Assembly: GCF_020639365.1 (NCBI RefSeq)
Contig: NZ_JAINUL010000001.1
Span: forward strand, 4,181,309-4,245,308
From: Streptomyces flavotricini
GTDB lineage: Bacteria > Actinomycetota > Actinomycetes > Streptomycetales > Streptomycetaceae
Direction: 5' to 3'
Length of the DNA: 64,000 nt
Part shown: piece after piece, positions 52,365 through 61,446 of the stretch
Position numbering within the stretch: position 1 is the first letter of the stretch
Layout: every line of letters starts with the position of its first letter
Notes under the pieces: generated by a model
Database searches by the model: none
Told to the model about the DNA's origin: nothing
Seen by the model: only the letters and a program-made list of their open reading frames with translations
Position numbers and translations under genes: made by a program

Positions 52365-53213
52365 ATGACCCCTGGCCTGTTCGACGGCTACCTGCGGCGG
52401 CTCGGCTTCGCGCGGCCGCCCCGGCCCACCGTTGAGACGCTGTTCGCGCTCCAGCGCGCCCACGTCGAGCGCATCCCGTACGAGAACCTCGACATCCAGC
52501 TCGGCCGGCCGCCCGGCATCGACCCCGAGCTGTCCGCACGCCGCATCGCGGCCGGGCGCGGCGGGTACTGCTTCCACCTCAACGGCGCCTTCGCGCTCCT
52601 CCTGGAGCACCTCGGCTTCGCAGTGACCCGACACCTGGCGGGCGTCCTCGTCGCGGCGGAGCGCGAGCGCCGCGACGTCAACGGCGACCACCTCGCACTG
52701 ACCGTCCGGGCCGGCGGCGAGGAGTACTTCGTCGACGCCGGACTGGGCGACGGCCCGTACGAGCCGCTGCCGCTGCGCGCCGGAACGCACCGGCAGGGCG
52801 GGTTCACGTACGAGCTGGGCCCGCTGGGCGGGGACCTGCCGGGCTGGAGGTACGTCTACGAGGCGGGGCCCTGCCCGGTGGTCAACGTGCTCTCGGCGCC
52901 GGCGTCGATCCCGGCCGACTTCGAGGCCACGCACGCCCGGCTGTCGACCGCGCCGGACTCCGGTTTCGTACGGACCCTCGCGCTGCTGCGGCGCGACGCC
53001 CACGGCACCGACGCGCTGCGCGGCCGGGTGCTGAGCCGGACCGAACCGTCGAAGGGGACGACCGAGCGGGTCCTGGACACGCCGGGCGAGTTCTGGGCGG
53101 TGGTGGGCGGCCTGTTCGAGCGCAAGCTCGACGACCTGACCCCGGTGGACCGGACGGAGCTGTGGGGCCGGGTCTGCGCGGCCCACGAGACATGGCTGGC
53201 CGCCCGGCGCTGA
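52365..53213 (+). CDS. nat: Arylamine N-acetyltransferase
   Basis: 282 residues. The Cys-His-Asp triad of the NAT family is visible: RGGYCFHLNGAF (Cys about 67), NGDHLAL (His) and YFVDAGLGDGPYEPL (Asp). N-terminal RIPYENLDIQLGRPPGID is also characteristic. The enzyme transfers acetyl from acetyl-CoA to arylamines; related proteins form amide bonds in ansamycin synthesis, but no such cluster is here. The ATG is 6 bases after TAGGGT, so the mRNA is likely leaderless and separate from nuoD2. Confidence 0.95.
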   Translation: MTPGLFDGYLRRLGFARPPRPTVETLFALQRAHVERIPYENLDIQLGRPPGIDPELSARRIAAGRGGYCFHLNGAFALLLEHLGFAVTRHLAGVLVAAERERRDVNGDHLALTVRAGGEEYFVDAGLGDGPYEPLPLRAGTHRQGGFTYELGPLGGDLPGWRYVYEAGPCPVVNVLSAPASIPADFEATHARLSTAPDSGFVRTLALLRRDAHGTDALRGRVLSRTEPSKGTTERVLDTPGEFWAVVGGLFERKLDDLTPVDRTELWGRVCAAHETWLAARR

Positions 53214-53241
53214 TGTCGGTGCGGGGGTGCAGACTTGGGGC

Positions 53242-53457
53242 ATGTCCCACTCCCCCAGACGGTCCTGCCCCGCGTGCGGGCGCGACTGCGCCGTGACCGC
53301 CGGCCGGATCGCCCGCCACGACCCGCCCGCGGGCCGCGGCCGGGCGGACCTGGTCTCCTGCCCCGGCTCCCGGGCCCGCGTGGTGCTCGGCGCCGGCGCC
53401 CCGACCCTGGACGGTTTCGCCCTGCCGCCCGTCCCGGGCCAGCTCCCGCTGTTCTGA
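53242..53457 (+). CDS. Small putative zinc-ribbon-like protein
   Basis: 71 residues from ATG 53242 (an in-frame GTG at 53227 is possible). It opens with RRSCPACGRDCAV, a CxxC plus a third Cys, and a fourth lies in VSCPGSR, enough for one zinc site. The second half is Ala/Gly/Pro-rich and ends LPPVPGQLPLF. Codon use is normal. No function can be assigned. It is convergent with the coiled-coil gene only 9 bases away. Confidence 0.6.
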   Translation: MSHSPRRSCPACGRDCAVTAGRIARHDPPAGRGRADLVSCPGSRARVVLGAGAPTLDGFALPPVPGQLPLF

Positions 53458-53466
53458 GGCAGAGAC

Positions 53467-54558
53467 CTAGGAAATCGCGGTGCGCAGGCGGACCACGTCG
53501 ATCGGTTCCGTCTCGTCGTGGGCCGTCAGGTCGATGACCTGGCCCACCGCGCGCTGTTCGGGGGTGGGCTGCTTGAAGCCCTGCTCCTTGACCGGCTGCT
53601 CGGCGGCGCTGCGTTCCGCCTGGGCCGACTCCGCCTGGTGGACCGCGAGGGCCTCCGCGCCGACCACGTCGGCCAGGTCCTCGTTCTGGACCGATTCGAT
53701 CACCGCTCGGGCCTGGGCCGCGGTCTTGGTGCCGAAGAAGTCGAAGCCGCCCTCGACCCGCGACGCCGAGCGGCGCGCGGCCGAGTAGGGGGCGACCGCC
53801 GCGGAGGGCCGGCGCGCGGGGACGGCGCCCGAGCGGGCGTGCCCGGGCTCCAGCGCCATCGGCCCGGCGGCCTCGGCCCGCAGCATCTTCGGCTGGGCCG
53901 GCTGTGCCTGCGCCTTGTCCTCGGTCTTGCCCCCGGCCTCGTCCCCGGCCTTCGCCGCCGCCTCCGCCTCCGCCTTGCGGACGAGGGCCGCCATGGCGGC
54001 ATTGGCCCGGGCGTAGCCGACGCTGGTGGGCGCACCGCTCGACGTGCGTTCCTCGGTCACCGGCGGGAGCTCCTTCGGCGCCGCCGCGGACTCCGGGGCG
54101 GCCGAGGCCTCGATGGCGAGCAGCCTGCGGCCCTCCAGGGCGCTGGCCCGCTCGGTCTCGGCGGTGGCGTAGCGCCGCAGCAGCGCCGCGTGCTCGCCGC
54201 GCAGCCCCGCGAGTTCGACCCGCTTGGCCCGCAGCTTCGCGTCCAGCTTGGCGCGCAGCGCCCGGGCCTCTTCGAGGTCGGACTCGAGCTCGGCTATCCG
54301 TTCCTCGGTCTTCCACTCGTCCTTGATCCGCTCGCGGGCGAGTTCGGCCACGCGGCGTCCGGCCGCACGGTCCCAGGCGCGCATGAGGACCGCGCCGGAC
54401 ACGCCCGCCGCCCCCGCGAGGGCCACGAGCAGGCGCAGGGGCAGGGGATCCGCGAGCAGCCAGGCCGCGGCCGCACTGGCGACGGAGACTCCGGCCACGG
54501 TCGTCGGCGTGAGCAGCCGGTGCAGGGGTTCGGGATTGCGGTGGCGTCCACGGGGCAT
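53467..54558 (-). CDS. Membrane-anchored coiled-coil protein of unknown function
   Basis: 363 residues from ATG 54558. Two adjacent hydrophobic segments (VAGVSVASAAAAWLLADPLPL and LLVALAGAAGVSGAVL) form a membrane hairpin near the N-terminus. A long charged coiled coil follows (about 70-150: ERIAELESDLEEARALRAKL, EHAALLRRYATAETERASAL). The rest is Ala/Glu/Lys-rich and probably disordered, with one ordered patch FDFFGTKTAAQARAVIESVQ. It may organise proteins at the membrane; nothing more can be said. Confidence 0.78.
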   Translation of the reverse strand: MPRGRHRNPEPLHRLLTPTTVAGVSVASAAAAWLLADPLPLRLLVALAGAAGVSGAVLMRAWDRAAGRRVAELARERIKDEWKTEERIAELESDLEEARALRAKLDAKLRAKRVELAGLRGEHAALLRRYATAETERASALEGRRLLAIEASAAPESAAAPKELPPVTEERTSSGAPTSVGYARANAAMAALVRKAEAEAAAKAGDEAGGKTEDKAQAQPAQPKMLRAEAAGPMALEPGHARSGAVPARRPSAAVAPYSAARRSASRVEGGFDFFGTKTAAQARAVIESVQNEDLADVVGAEALAVHQAESAQAERSAAEQPVKEQGFKQPTPEQRAVGQVIDLTAHDETEPIDVVRLRTAIS

Positions 54559-54659
54559 GGCCTGAAATTTACAGGGCGTGGAGGGCGCGTGGGGTAACTG
54601 CCCGGCAATCTGTGGCCGGGCAGTTACCCGTCATTTCTCCACCAAACCCGTAACTACTC

Positions 54660-55652
54660 CTACTTGGTGAGGCCCTTCGCCTTCAGATAGGCCTTCGCGG
54701 CATCCGCCGGCTTCTCGCGCTGGGCGTCCACCTGCTTGTTCAACTCGACGAGGTCGGCGGTCGTGAGGACCTTGGTCAGTTGGTCGAGGGCGGCCGCGAT
54801 CTCCGGGGACCCCGCGTCCTTGGCGTTGACCACCGGCAGGACGTTGTCGGCGTTCTGGAGCTTCTTGTCGTCCTCGAGCAGGACCAGGCCGAAGGTGTCG
54901 AGCGTGGCGTCCGTGGTCGTCGTGAGCGCCAGCTGGTCCACGCCGTCCTTGACCGCCTGCTTGGACTGCGGGGTGCCGACGCCCTTCGGGTCGATTCCGG
55001 AAACGTCGATTCCGTATGCCTTCTTCAACCCCGGTGCGCAGAAGGGCCGTACGGCGCATTCGTCGCCCGCCGCGATCTTCACCTTCAGCCCCGACTTACC
55101 AAGATCGGAAAGGGTCTTCAGGTTGTTCTTCTGGGCGAATTCCTTCGACACCGCGAAGGCGTTCTGGTCGACCGCCGGGCCGGCCGGCAGCGCCTTGAGG
55201 CCGAGCGGGGCCGCGAGCTTCTCCAGCCCCGCGACCGTCGCCGCCACGTCGCTCGACGCGACCGGCTTCTCCTCCGGCGCCTTCGGGCCGTTCACCTTGG
55301 CGTTGAGGAACTCCGCGAGGGTGGCCGCGTACTCCGGGACGACGTCGATCTCGCCCTTCTCCAGCGAGGGCTCGTACAGCTCGCGGTTGTTCACCGTCGT
55401 GATCGACGTGCTGTAGCCCGCGTCCTTGAGGACCTGGGCGTAGAGCTCCGCCAGGACGTTGGACTCCGTGAACCCTGCCGCGCCGATCACGACCTTGCCC
55501 TTGGCGGAACCGGAGCCGGAGTCCGAGGGGGCGGAGGCGCCCGACCCGGTGTCCTTGCTCTTCTCCAGGCTGTCGCCGCCGCACGCGGCGAGGGAGGCGG
55601 TCAGGGCCGCCGCCCCCAGTACGGCGCCGAGGACGCGCGTGGACCTGCTCAT
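54660..55652 (-). CDS. Glycine betaine/choline-type ABC transporter, substrate-binding lipoprotein
   Basis: 330 residues from ATG 55652. Lipoprotein signal: MSRSTRVLGAVLGAAALTASLAAC in outline, with lipobox LAAC. The OpuAC/ProX-like domain begins VVIGAAGFTESNVLAELYAQVL and includes TVNNRELYEPSLEKGEIDVVPEYAATLAEF (cited in parts) and LVLLEDDKKLQNADNVLPVV, marks of the OpuC/ProX family that binds quaternary ammonium osmolytes. Third gene of a minus-strand operon after two permeases; the ATPase is divergent. Confidence 0.93.
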   Translation of the reverse strand: MSRSTRVLGAVLGAAALTASLAACGGDSLEKSKDTGSGASAPSDSGSGSAKGKVVIGAAGFTESNVLAELYAQVLKDAGYSTSITTVNNRELYEPSLEKGEIDVVPEYAATLAEFLNAKVNGPKAPEEKPVASSDVAATVAGLEKLAAPLGLKALPAGPAVDQNAFAVSKEFAQKNNLKTLSDLGKSGLKVKIAAGDECAVRPFCAPGLKKAYGIDVSGIDPKGVGTPQSKQAVKDGVDQLALTTTTDATLDTFGLVLLEDDKKLQNADNVLPVVNAKDAGSPEIAAALDQLTKVLTTADLVELNKQVDAQREKPADAAKAYLKAKGLTK

Positions 55653-55721
55653 CTTGTGCTCCTCCAGGGGAGTGGGAACGACCAACGAACGAGGGAGGGC
55701 CCGCGGGGACGGGCGGACGGG

Positions 55722-56387
55722 TCAGCGCGCCGCCGGACGGGGGAAGAGCCGGTCGGCCGCCACCAGGGCGCCTTCGACCAGCAGGGCCAGCGCCGCCACC
55801 AGCAGCGCCCCCGCGAAGACCTGCGCAGTGTTGTACGTGTTGAAGCCGGCGGTGATGATCCGGCCGAGGCCGCCCTGCCCGACCATGGCCGCGATCGTGG
55901 CCGTGGCGATCACCTGGACGGCGCCCGAGCGCAGCCCGGTCATCACCAGCTCGCGCGCGAGCGGCAGTTCCACCCGCCAGAACAGCTGGCCGCCGGACAT
56001 GCCCATGCCCCGGGCGGCCTCCACCACCGAGCGGTCCACCTCGCGCACGCCGACGTACGCGTTGGTCAGCAGCGGCGGCAGGGCGAAGAGCACGAGCGCG
56101 ACGATGGTGGGCAGGTAGCCCGCGCTGCGCAGCGGCGAGACCATGAACAGGGCCAGTACCGCGAAGACGGGGACGGCCCGCCCGATGTTGGAGATGTTGA
56201 CGGCGAGCGCGCCGCCCTTGCCGATGTGGCCGAGCCACAGCCCGACGGGAAGGGCCACGGCGCAGGCGACGGCGAGGGATATCCCGCTCACGTAGACGTG
56301 CTCGCCGAGCCGGTGCCACACCCCGTTCTCCCCGGACCAGTTGGCTCCCGTCGCCAGCCAGTCCCAGGCTCCTGCGAGCACGCCCAT
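55722..56387 (-). CDS. Glycine betaine-type ABC transporter, permease (second)
   Basis: 221 residues, about five membrane helices. The binding-protein-dependent permease motif is present (EAARGMGMSGGQLFWRVELPLARELVMTG, cited in parts; the EAA loop docks on the ATPase). It lies 4 bases downstream of the first permease gene. Heterodimeric permeases are standard for OpuB/OpuC systems. Confidence 0.93.
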   Translation of the reverse strand: MGVLAGAWDWLATGANWSGENGVWHRLGEHVYVSGISLAVACAVALPVGLWLGHIGKGGALAVNISNIGRAVPVFAVLALFMVSPLRSAGYLPTIVALVLFALPPLLTNAYVGVREVDRSVVEAARGMGMSGGQLFWRVELPLARELVMTGLRSGAVQVIATATIAAMVGQGGLGRIITAGFNTYNTAQVFAGALLVAALALLVEGALVAADRLFPRPAAR

Positions 56388-56391
56388 CGCC

Positions 56392-57141
56392 TCAGGCCCC
56401 CTTCGCGGTCGTCGGGCCCGACACGGCGGGCTCCGCGGGCACCGGCTTCATCCGCCGGGCCGCCCGCGGCGCGCGCGTCGCCCGGGTCCACGGCGTGAGC
56501 AGCCGCTGCACTCCGAGCAGCAGCAGGTCCGCCACCAGGGCGAGCAGGACGCACAGCACGGAGGCCGTGAGCACCTGGGCCTTGAAGGAGCTGTTGACCG
56601 CGGGGGCGATGAGGTTGCCGAGGCCGCCCTTGCCGACGATCGATCCGACGGTGGTGAGGGCCACCGTGGAGACCGTGGCGATCCGCACCCCGGCGAGCAG
56701 CGCGGGCAGCGCCAGCGGCAGTTCGACCTGCCACAGCAGCCGCCCCGGCCCGTACCCCATCCCGCGCGCGGCCTCCCGTACCTCCTCGGGGACGGCTTCC
56801 AGGCCGGCCATCGCGTTGCGGACCAGGATGGTCAGCGAGTACAGGACCAGCCCGGTCACCACGAGTGAGGCCGACAGCCCGAACAGCGGCAGCAGCAGGG
56901 AGAACATGGCGAGCGAGGGAACGGTGTAGAGCAGGGTGGTCAGGCCCAGCACGGGCGCGGCCCAGCGCCGGCCGCGGCGGGCCAGCAGGGCCAGCGGGAG
57001 GGACACGACGAGGCCGACGAGCACGGAAACGCCCGTGATCCACACGTGCTGGACCGTGGCGTCGGTGAGCTCCTGGGAGCGGGACGTGACGTAGTCCCAG
57101 CAGATCCAGTCGTTCGCCACCAGGCAGTTCTGCCCGGCCAT
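56392..57141 (-). CDS. Glycine betaine-type ABC transporter, permease (first)
   Basis: 249 residues from ATG 57141, six predicted helices. EAA loop: REAARGMGYGPGRLLWQVELPLALPALLAG (cited in parts). The short N-terminus reads NDWICWDYVTSRSQELTDATVQHV. It forms the membrane channel with the next gene product. The 154-base gap to the divergent ATPase gene must carry both promoters; osmotic induction is expected from the family but cannot be read from sequence. Confidence 0.94.
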   Translation of the reverse strand: MAGQNCLVANDWICWDYVTSRSQELTDATVQHVWITGVSVLVGLVVSLPLALLARRGRRWAAPVLGLTTLLYTVPSLAMFSLLLPLFGLSASLVVTGLVLYSLTILVRNAMAGLEAVPEEVREAARGMGYGPGRLLWQVELPLALPALLAGVRIATVSTVALTTVGSIVGKGGLGNLIAPAVNSSFKAQVLTASVLCVLLALVADLLLLGVQRLLTPWTRATRAPRAARRMKPVPAEPAVSGPTTAKGA

Positions 57142-57295
57142 GCCCTCACCCCCTTGCCGCCGTCACGTACACCCGTGCGAACGAGCACGGCCAAGAGCGA
57201 CCATAACCCCCGGGGCCGACAATGGCCGGAAACCTTCGCACCGGGGTCATACTCCCGTCACAAACAACCCGCGGCGTGTGGGGGAGGATGGACGG

Positions 57296-58264
57296 GTGAT
57301 CCGATTCGAGCATGTGACCAAGCGTTACCCCGACGGGACCACGGCCGTCGAGGACCTGTCCTTCGAGGTGGCGGAGGGTGAGCTGGTCACGCTCGTGGGC
57401 CCGTCCGGCTGCGGCAAGACGACCACGATGAAGATGGTCAACCGGCTCATCGAGCCGACCTCCGGCCGGATCCTGCTCGGCGGCGAGGACATCGCGAGCG
57501 CGGATCCCGTGGAGCTGCGCCGGCACATCGGGTACGTCATCCAGCAGGTCGGGCTGTTCCCGCACAAGACGGTGCTGGAGAACACCGCGACCGTCCCTCA
57601 GCTGATCGGCACCCCCAAGGCCAAGGCCCGCGCCCGCGCGGCCGAGCTCCTGGAACTGGTGGGACTGGACCCGGCCGTGTACGGGGGCCGGTACCCGGAG
57701 CAGCTGTCCGGCGGGCAGCGCCAGCGCGTCGGCGTCGCGCGGGCGCTGGCGGCCGATCCGCCGGTGCTGTTGATGGACGAGCCGTTCGGGGCGGTGGACC
57801 CGGTGGTCCGCGAGAGGCTCCAGAACGAGTTCCTGGAGCTCCAGCGGACGGTGCGCAAGACGATCCTGCTGGTCACGCACGACTTGGAGGAGGCGATCCG
57901 GCTCGGCGACCGCATCGCCGTCTACGGCACGGGCACCATCGAGCAGTTCGCGCGCCCGGCCGCGGTGCTGGCCGCGCCGGCCACCGAGTACGTGGCCTCC
58001 TTCGTCGGCGCGGACCGGGGTCTGAAGCGGCTCGCGGTCACCCCGGTCGAGCGGGCCGACCTGGCGGGGGCGGGGGAGGACGGGAAAGCCCCCACCGCCG
58101 AAGTGGCGCTGGGGGCGAGTCTGCGCGAGGCGCTCGCGCTGCTGCTGCAGGAGGACTCCGGCCGGATCGGGGTCACGGATCCGGACTCCGGCGAGCTGGT
58201 CGGCGTACTGACCCCGGAGGGGGTCCACCGGGCGCTGCGCCGGGCCCAACTGCAAGAGGCGTAG
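57296..58264 (+). CDS. Glycine betaine-type ABC transporter, ATP-binding subunit
   Basis: 322 residues from GTG 57296, with GGGGAGGA upstream. Walker A GPSGCGKTTT, Q-loop VIQQVGLFPHKTV (the OpuA/ProV-type form), signature LSGGQRQRVGVARAL, Walker B LLMDEPFGAVD. The C-terminus (about 265-322) looks like a single degenerate CBS segment (GRIGVTDPDSGELVGVLT), used for osmotic or c-di-AMP sensing in OpuA/OpuC systems. disA in this window makes c-di-AMP, so control by it is worth testing. Divergent from the rest of its transporter. Confidence 0.94.
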   Translation: MIRFEHVTKRYPDGTTAVEDLSFEVAEGELVTLVGPSGCGKTTTMKMVNRLIEPTSGRILLGGEDIASADPVELRRHIGYVIQQVGLFPHKTVLENTATVPQLIGTPKAKARARAAELLELVGLDPAVYGGRYPEQLSGGQRQRVGVARALAADPPVLLMDEPFGAVDPVVRERLQNEFLELQRTVRKTILLVTHDLEEAIRLGDRIAVYGTGTIEQFARPAAVLAAPATEYVASFVGADRGLKRLAVTPVERADLAGAGEDGKAPTAEVALGASLREALALLLQEDSGRIGVTDPDSGELVGVLTPEGVHRALRRAQLQEA

Positions 58265-58286
58265 GGGGCTCCGGGCCTGAGCACGG

Positions 58287-58317
58287 GCCCGGCCCGGCCT
58301 CTGGTCCGGGGCCGGGC
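58287..58317. terminator. possible terminator between the ATPase and esterase genes
   Basis: GCCCGGCCC (58287-58295) pairs with 58309-58317; one bulged G then allows further pairing. The hairpin is GC-only and ends just before the stop of the convergent esterase gene. Confidence 0.5.
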
Positions 58318-58318
58318 G

Positions 58319-59428
58319 TCAGGCCTGGATGCGGTTGCTCATCCACACCAGCATCGGCGGGATCTCGCGGCGCCAGGTGTTGAAGTTGTGGCCGCCGCTG
58401 TCGAGGATGATCGAGGAGACCCGGTCCGGGCCCTTGACCAGCTTGATGAACTTCTTGGTGTCGTCGAGGTTGGGCTCGCCCGTCTCGCTGCTGGTGACCA
58501 GGAAGGACGTACCGGTCGGCTTCTTGTGCTCGATGCTGTGCAGGACGTCGGCGCGCTTCTTCAGCTTGTCGTCGCCCTGGAACAGGTTGCCGGTCGTCGC
58601 GTCGTTCGCCGCGTCGTAGTACGCGGACAGACCCGCGGCGGCGCCGAAGGTCTGCGGGTAGTGCGCGGCGATCTTCAGGGCGCAGTAGCCGCCCGTCGAG
58701 TTCCCGATGAAGCCCATGTTCTGCGGCTTGTCGCCGACCCGGAAGGTGTCCTGGATGGCCCGCGGCAGGTCCTCGGCGAAGAAGGTCTCCGTCTGCGGTC
58801 CGCCGGGTATGTCCACGCACTCGGTGTCGCGCGGCGGCGCGATGGTCGGGCGCAGCATCACCAGGATCATCGGCTTCATCTTGCCCGCCTTGGCCTGCTT
58901 GAAGGCCGTCATCGGGTAGTTCAGCCCTTTGATCAGGTTCTCGGCGGTGCCCGGGTAGCCCGTCAGCACGATGGAGGCGGGAAAGTTCTGCTCCTTGTGC
59001 TGCGGCTGGAAGTACTCCGGCGGCAGCCACACGTACCCGGGGCTCGTTATTTTCGACTTCTGCCCGGTTATGGCAACCTTCAGGATCTGTCCGCCGACCT
59101 GGGGCTGGGCCCCGCCCGGCACGTCGAGCTTCTGCTTGTCGACGACCTTGATGTCCTTGCTGCTCATGGAGTGGTCCACGACCTTGCCGACAGACGTCTG
59201 CTGGCCGAACAGGTCCGCCCACGAGCCGTAGAAGGAGAAGGACTTGTTCGCCGCCAGGCCCACGGCCGAGAACAGCGCCAGCTGGGTCGCGAGCAGGAGA
59301 CCGACCCGGCCGAGCAGCGCACGCCAGGTGCGGCCCGAGAGCCGGGGCCAGAACCACACCGTGGCTGCGAACAGCAGCACACCGGCGATGATGGCCAGCG
59401 CCAGAACCGTATTACTGGTGAGACCCAT
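58319..59428 (-). CDS. Membrane-anchored esterase (antigen 85/esterase D-like alpha/beta hydrolase)
   Basis: 369 residues from ATG 59428. Two membrane helices near the N-terminus (VLALAIIAGVLLFAATVWFW; LLGRVGLLLATQLALFSAVGL), then an external hydrolase domain: GYVWLPPEYFQ, SIVLTGYPGTAENL, nucleophile GNSTGGYCA (G-x-S-x-G) and the catalytic His in GGHNFNTW. The domain resembles putative esterases related to mycobacterial antigen 85; Streptomyces have no mycolic acids, so its acyl substrate is unknown. It is divergent from the MprF-like gene. Confidence 0.9.
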   Translation of the reverse strand: MGLTSNTVLALAIIAGVLLFAATVWFWPRLSGRTWRALLGRVGLLLATQLALFSAVGLAANKSFSFYGSWADLFGQQTSVGKVVDHSMSSKDIKVVDKQKLDVPGGAQPQVGGQILKVAITGQKSKITSPGYVWLPPEYFQPQHKEQNFPASIVLTGYPGTAENLIKGLNYPMTAFKQAKAGKMKPMILVMLRPTIAPPRDTECVDIPGGPQTETFFAEDLPRAIQDTFRVGDKPQNMGFIGNSTGGYCALKIAAHYPQTFGAAAGLSAYYDAANDATTGNLFQGDDKLKKRADVLHSIEHKKPTGTSFLVTSSETGEPNLDDTKKFIKLVKGPDRVSSIILDSGGHNFNTWRREIPPMLVWMSNRIQA

Positions 59429-59480
59429 GAGCAGTCAGTCGACTTTCTGATGGCAGGACTAGTTTTTCTCGGCGGAAGAG

Positions 59481-59508
59481 TGAACCCGCTCGACCCCGAT
59501 GTCGTCCT
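59481..59508 (+). promoter_or_regulatory. ECF-type (likely SigE) promoter for the MprF-like gene
   Basis: TGAACC (59481-59486), exactly 16 bases, then CGTCCT (59503-59508). This fits the ECF consensus (-35 GGAACC-like, -10 CGTC-type, 16-base spacer) used by SigE. It lies in the divergent gap, about 65 bases before the start codon when transcription begins near 59515. From memory, the S. coelicolor counterpart is a SigE target. Confidence 0.65.
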
Positions 59509-59580
59509 AGTGGACGCACCACACTCCGGAGGCTGTCGCGGTCTTCGGCCACATGATCTCTCGCGGAGCAACGGGAAGCG

Positions 59581-61440
59581 ATGTCTAGCAGGATAGATGG
59601 CGATAAGTCGGGACAGGTTCCGAAGCAGGTCCGCCGAATCTTCCGCGGCCCACGACCGGAGTCGGTGCCCGGGCTGGTAGGTACGGCCGTCATGATCGTC
59701 GGCCTTCTGGACATCGCGGCGGGCGTGTTCCCGCGGTTCCGGCACAGCCGCATCCACGCGGTCACCGAGGTGCTGCCCGGTTCGCTGGGCCCCTTCGCAG
59801 CCGCCCTCGCCATCAGCGCGGGCGTCCTGCTGCTGCTGCTCGCCCACGGCCTCAAGCGCCGCAAGCGCCGCGCCTGGCGGGCCGCCGTCGTCCTGCTCCC
59901 GGCCGGGGCCGCGGCGCAGTTCATGTACCGACACTCCGTCATCAGCGTCGTCATCGCGGCGGTGCTGCTGGGGCTCATCGTGCGCCACCAGGGTGAATTC
60001 AAGGCGCTGCCGGACCCGCGCAGCCGCTGGAAGGCGCTCGCCAACTTCGTGCTGATGAGCGCCGGCTCCATCGGCCTCGGCCTGGTCATCGTCAACTCCC
60101 ACCCGGGCCGTGTCGTCGGCCATCCGGGTATTTACGAGCAGATCAGCCACGTCGTGTACGGGCTCTTCGGCATGGAGGGACCGGTCGACTACTCCGGCCG
60201 CGTCTCCTGGACCGTGGGCTACTCCCTCGGCGCCCTCGGCATGCTGACCGCGCTCACCACCATCTACCTGGCCTTCCGCCCCGAGCACCCGGCCGCCCGG
60301 CTCACCGCCGACGACGAGACCAAGCTGCGCGAGCTGCTCGCCAAGCACGGCGGCCGCGACTCGCTGGGCCACTTCGCGCTCCGCCGCGACAAGGCCGTCG
60401 TCTTCTCCCCCAGCGGCAAGGCCGCCGTCACCTACCGCGTCGTCTCCGGTGTGATGCTCGCCTCCGGCGACCCCATCGGCGACGTCGAGGCCTGGCCCGG
60501 CGCGATCGAGCGGTTCATGGAGGAGGCCAAGGCCCACTCCTGGACCCCGGCCGTCGTGGGCTGCAGCGAGACCGGCGGCGAGGTCTGGACCCGCGAGACC
60601 GGGCTGGACGCCCTGGAGCTGGGCGACGAGGCGATCGTCGACGTCAAAGACTTCTCGCTCACCGGCCGCCCCATGCGCAACGTGCGCCAGATGGTGAAGC
60701 GCATCGAGCGCAACGGCTACACCACCAAGGTCCGCCGCGTCAGCGAGCTGACCGAAGAGGAGCTGGAGCAGGTCCGCGGCGCGGCCGTCGCCTGGCGCGG
60801 CACCGACACCGAGCGCGGCTTCTCCATGGCCCTGGGCCGCGTCGGCGACGAGGGCGACGGCGACTGCTTCATCGCCACCGCCCACCGGGTCGAGGAGGGC
60901 GACACCAGCCCGTTCGGCGACCTGAAGGCCATCCAGCACTTCGTTCCGTGGGGCAAGGACGGCATGTCGCTGGAGATGATGCGCCGCGACCGCGCCGCCG
61001 ACCCGGGCATGAACGAGCTGCTGATCGTCGCCTCCCTGCAGCAGGCCCCCGAGCTGGGCATCGAGAAGGTCTCCCTGAACTTCGCGATGTTCCGCGCGGC
61101 CCTGGCCCGCGGCGAGAAGATCGGCGCAGGCCCGGTCCTGCGCATGTGGCGCAGCCTGCTGGTCTTCCTGTCCCGCTGGTTCCAGATCGAGTCGCTGTAC
61201 AAGTTCAACGAGAAGTTCCGCCCCCGCTGGGAGCCGCGCTTCATGGTCTACCGCAACAGCCGCGACCTGCCCCGCATCGGCTTCGCCGTGATGCAGGCCG
61301 AAGGCTTCGTCACGCTGGCCCTGCCCCGGCTGTTCGCCAGCCGCCGCCGTCCCAAGCCGGTCCGCACCTGCGCCCACGCGCACCTGACCGCCCCGGTGCC
61401 GGCCCAGTCCAAGGCCGAGCGCGAGGTCCAGGTCGCCTGA
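59581..61440 (+). CDS. MprF/LysX-like phosphatidylglycerol lysyltransferase
   Basis: 619 residues from ATG 59581. About 1-230 has five to six membrane helices, fewer than full MprF (14). The C-terminal half is the GNAT-like DUF2156 domain: KLRELLAKHGGRDSLGHFALR, AVTYRVVSGVMLASGDPIGD, VWTRETGLDALELGDEAIVD and FSMALGRVGDEGDGDCFIA, all typical. The enzyme moves lysine from Lys-tRNA to phosphatidylglycerol, lowering the negative charge of the membrane and resisting cationic peptides. Unlike LysX it has no fused lysyl-tRNA synthetase. An ECF promoter links it to sigE. Confidence 0.93.
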   Translation: MSSRIDGDKSGQVPKQVRRIFRGPRPESVPGLVGTAVMIVGLLDIAAGVFPRFRHSRIHAVTEVLPGSLGPFAAALAISAGVLLLLLAHGLKRRKRRAWRAAVVLLPAGAAAQFMYRHSVISVVIAAVLLGLIVRHQGEFKALPDPRSRWKALANFVLMSAGSIGLGLVIVNSHPGRVVGHPGIYEQISHVVYGLFGMEGPVDYSGRVSWTVGYSLGALGMLTALTTIYLAFRPEHPAARLTADDETKLRELLAKHGGRDSLGHFALRRDKAVVFSPSGKAAVTYRVVSGVMLASGDPIGDVEAWPGAIERFMEEAKAHSWTPAVVGCSETGGEVWTRETGLDALELGDEAIVDVKDFSLTGRPMRNVRQMVKRIERNGYTTKVRRVSELTEEELEQVRGAAVAWRGTDTERGFSMALGRVGDEGDGDCFIATAHRVEEGDTSPFGDLKAIQHFVPWGKDGMSLEMMRRDRAADPGMNELLIVASLQQAPELGIEKVSLNFAMFRAALARGEKIGAGPVLRMWRSLLVFLSRWFQIESLYKFNEKFRPRWEPRFMVYRNSRDLPRIGFAVMQAEGFVTLALPRLFASRRRPKPVRTCAHAHLTAPVPAQSKAEREVQVA

Positions 61441-61446
61441 GCCCCG

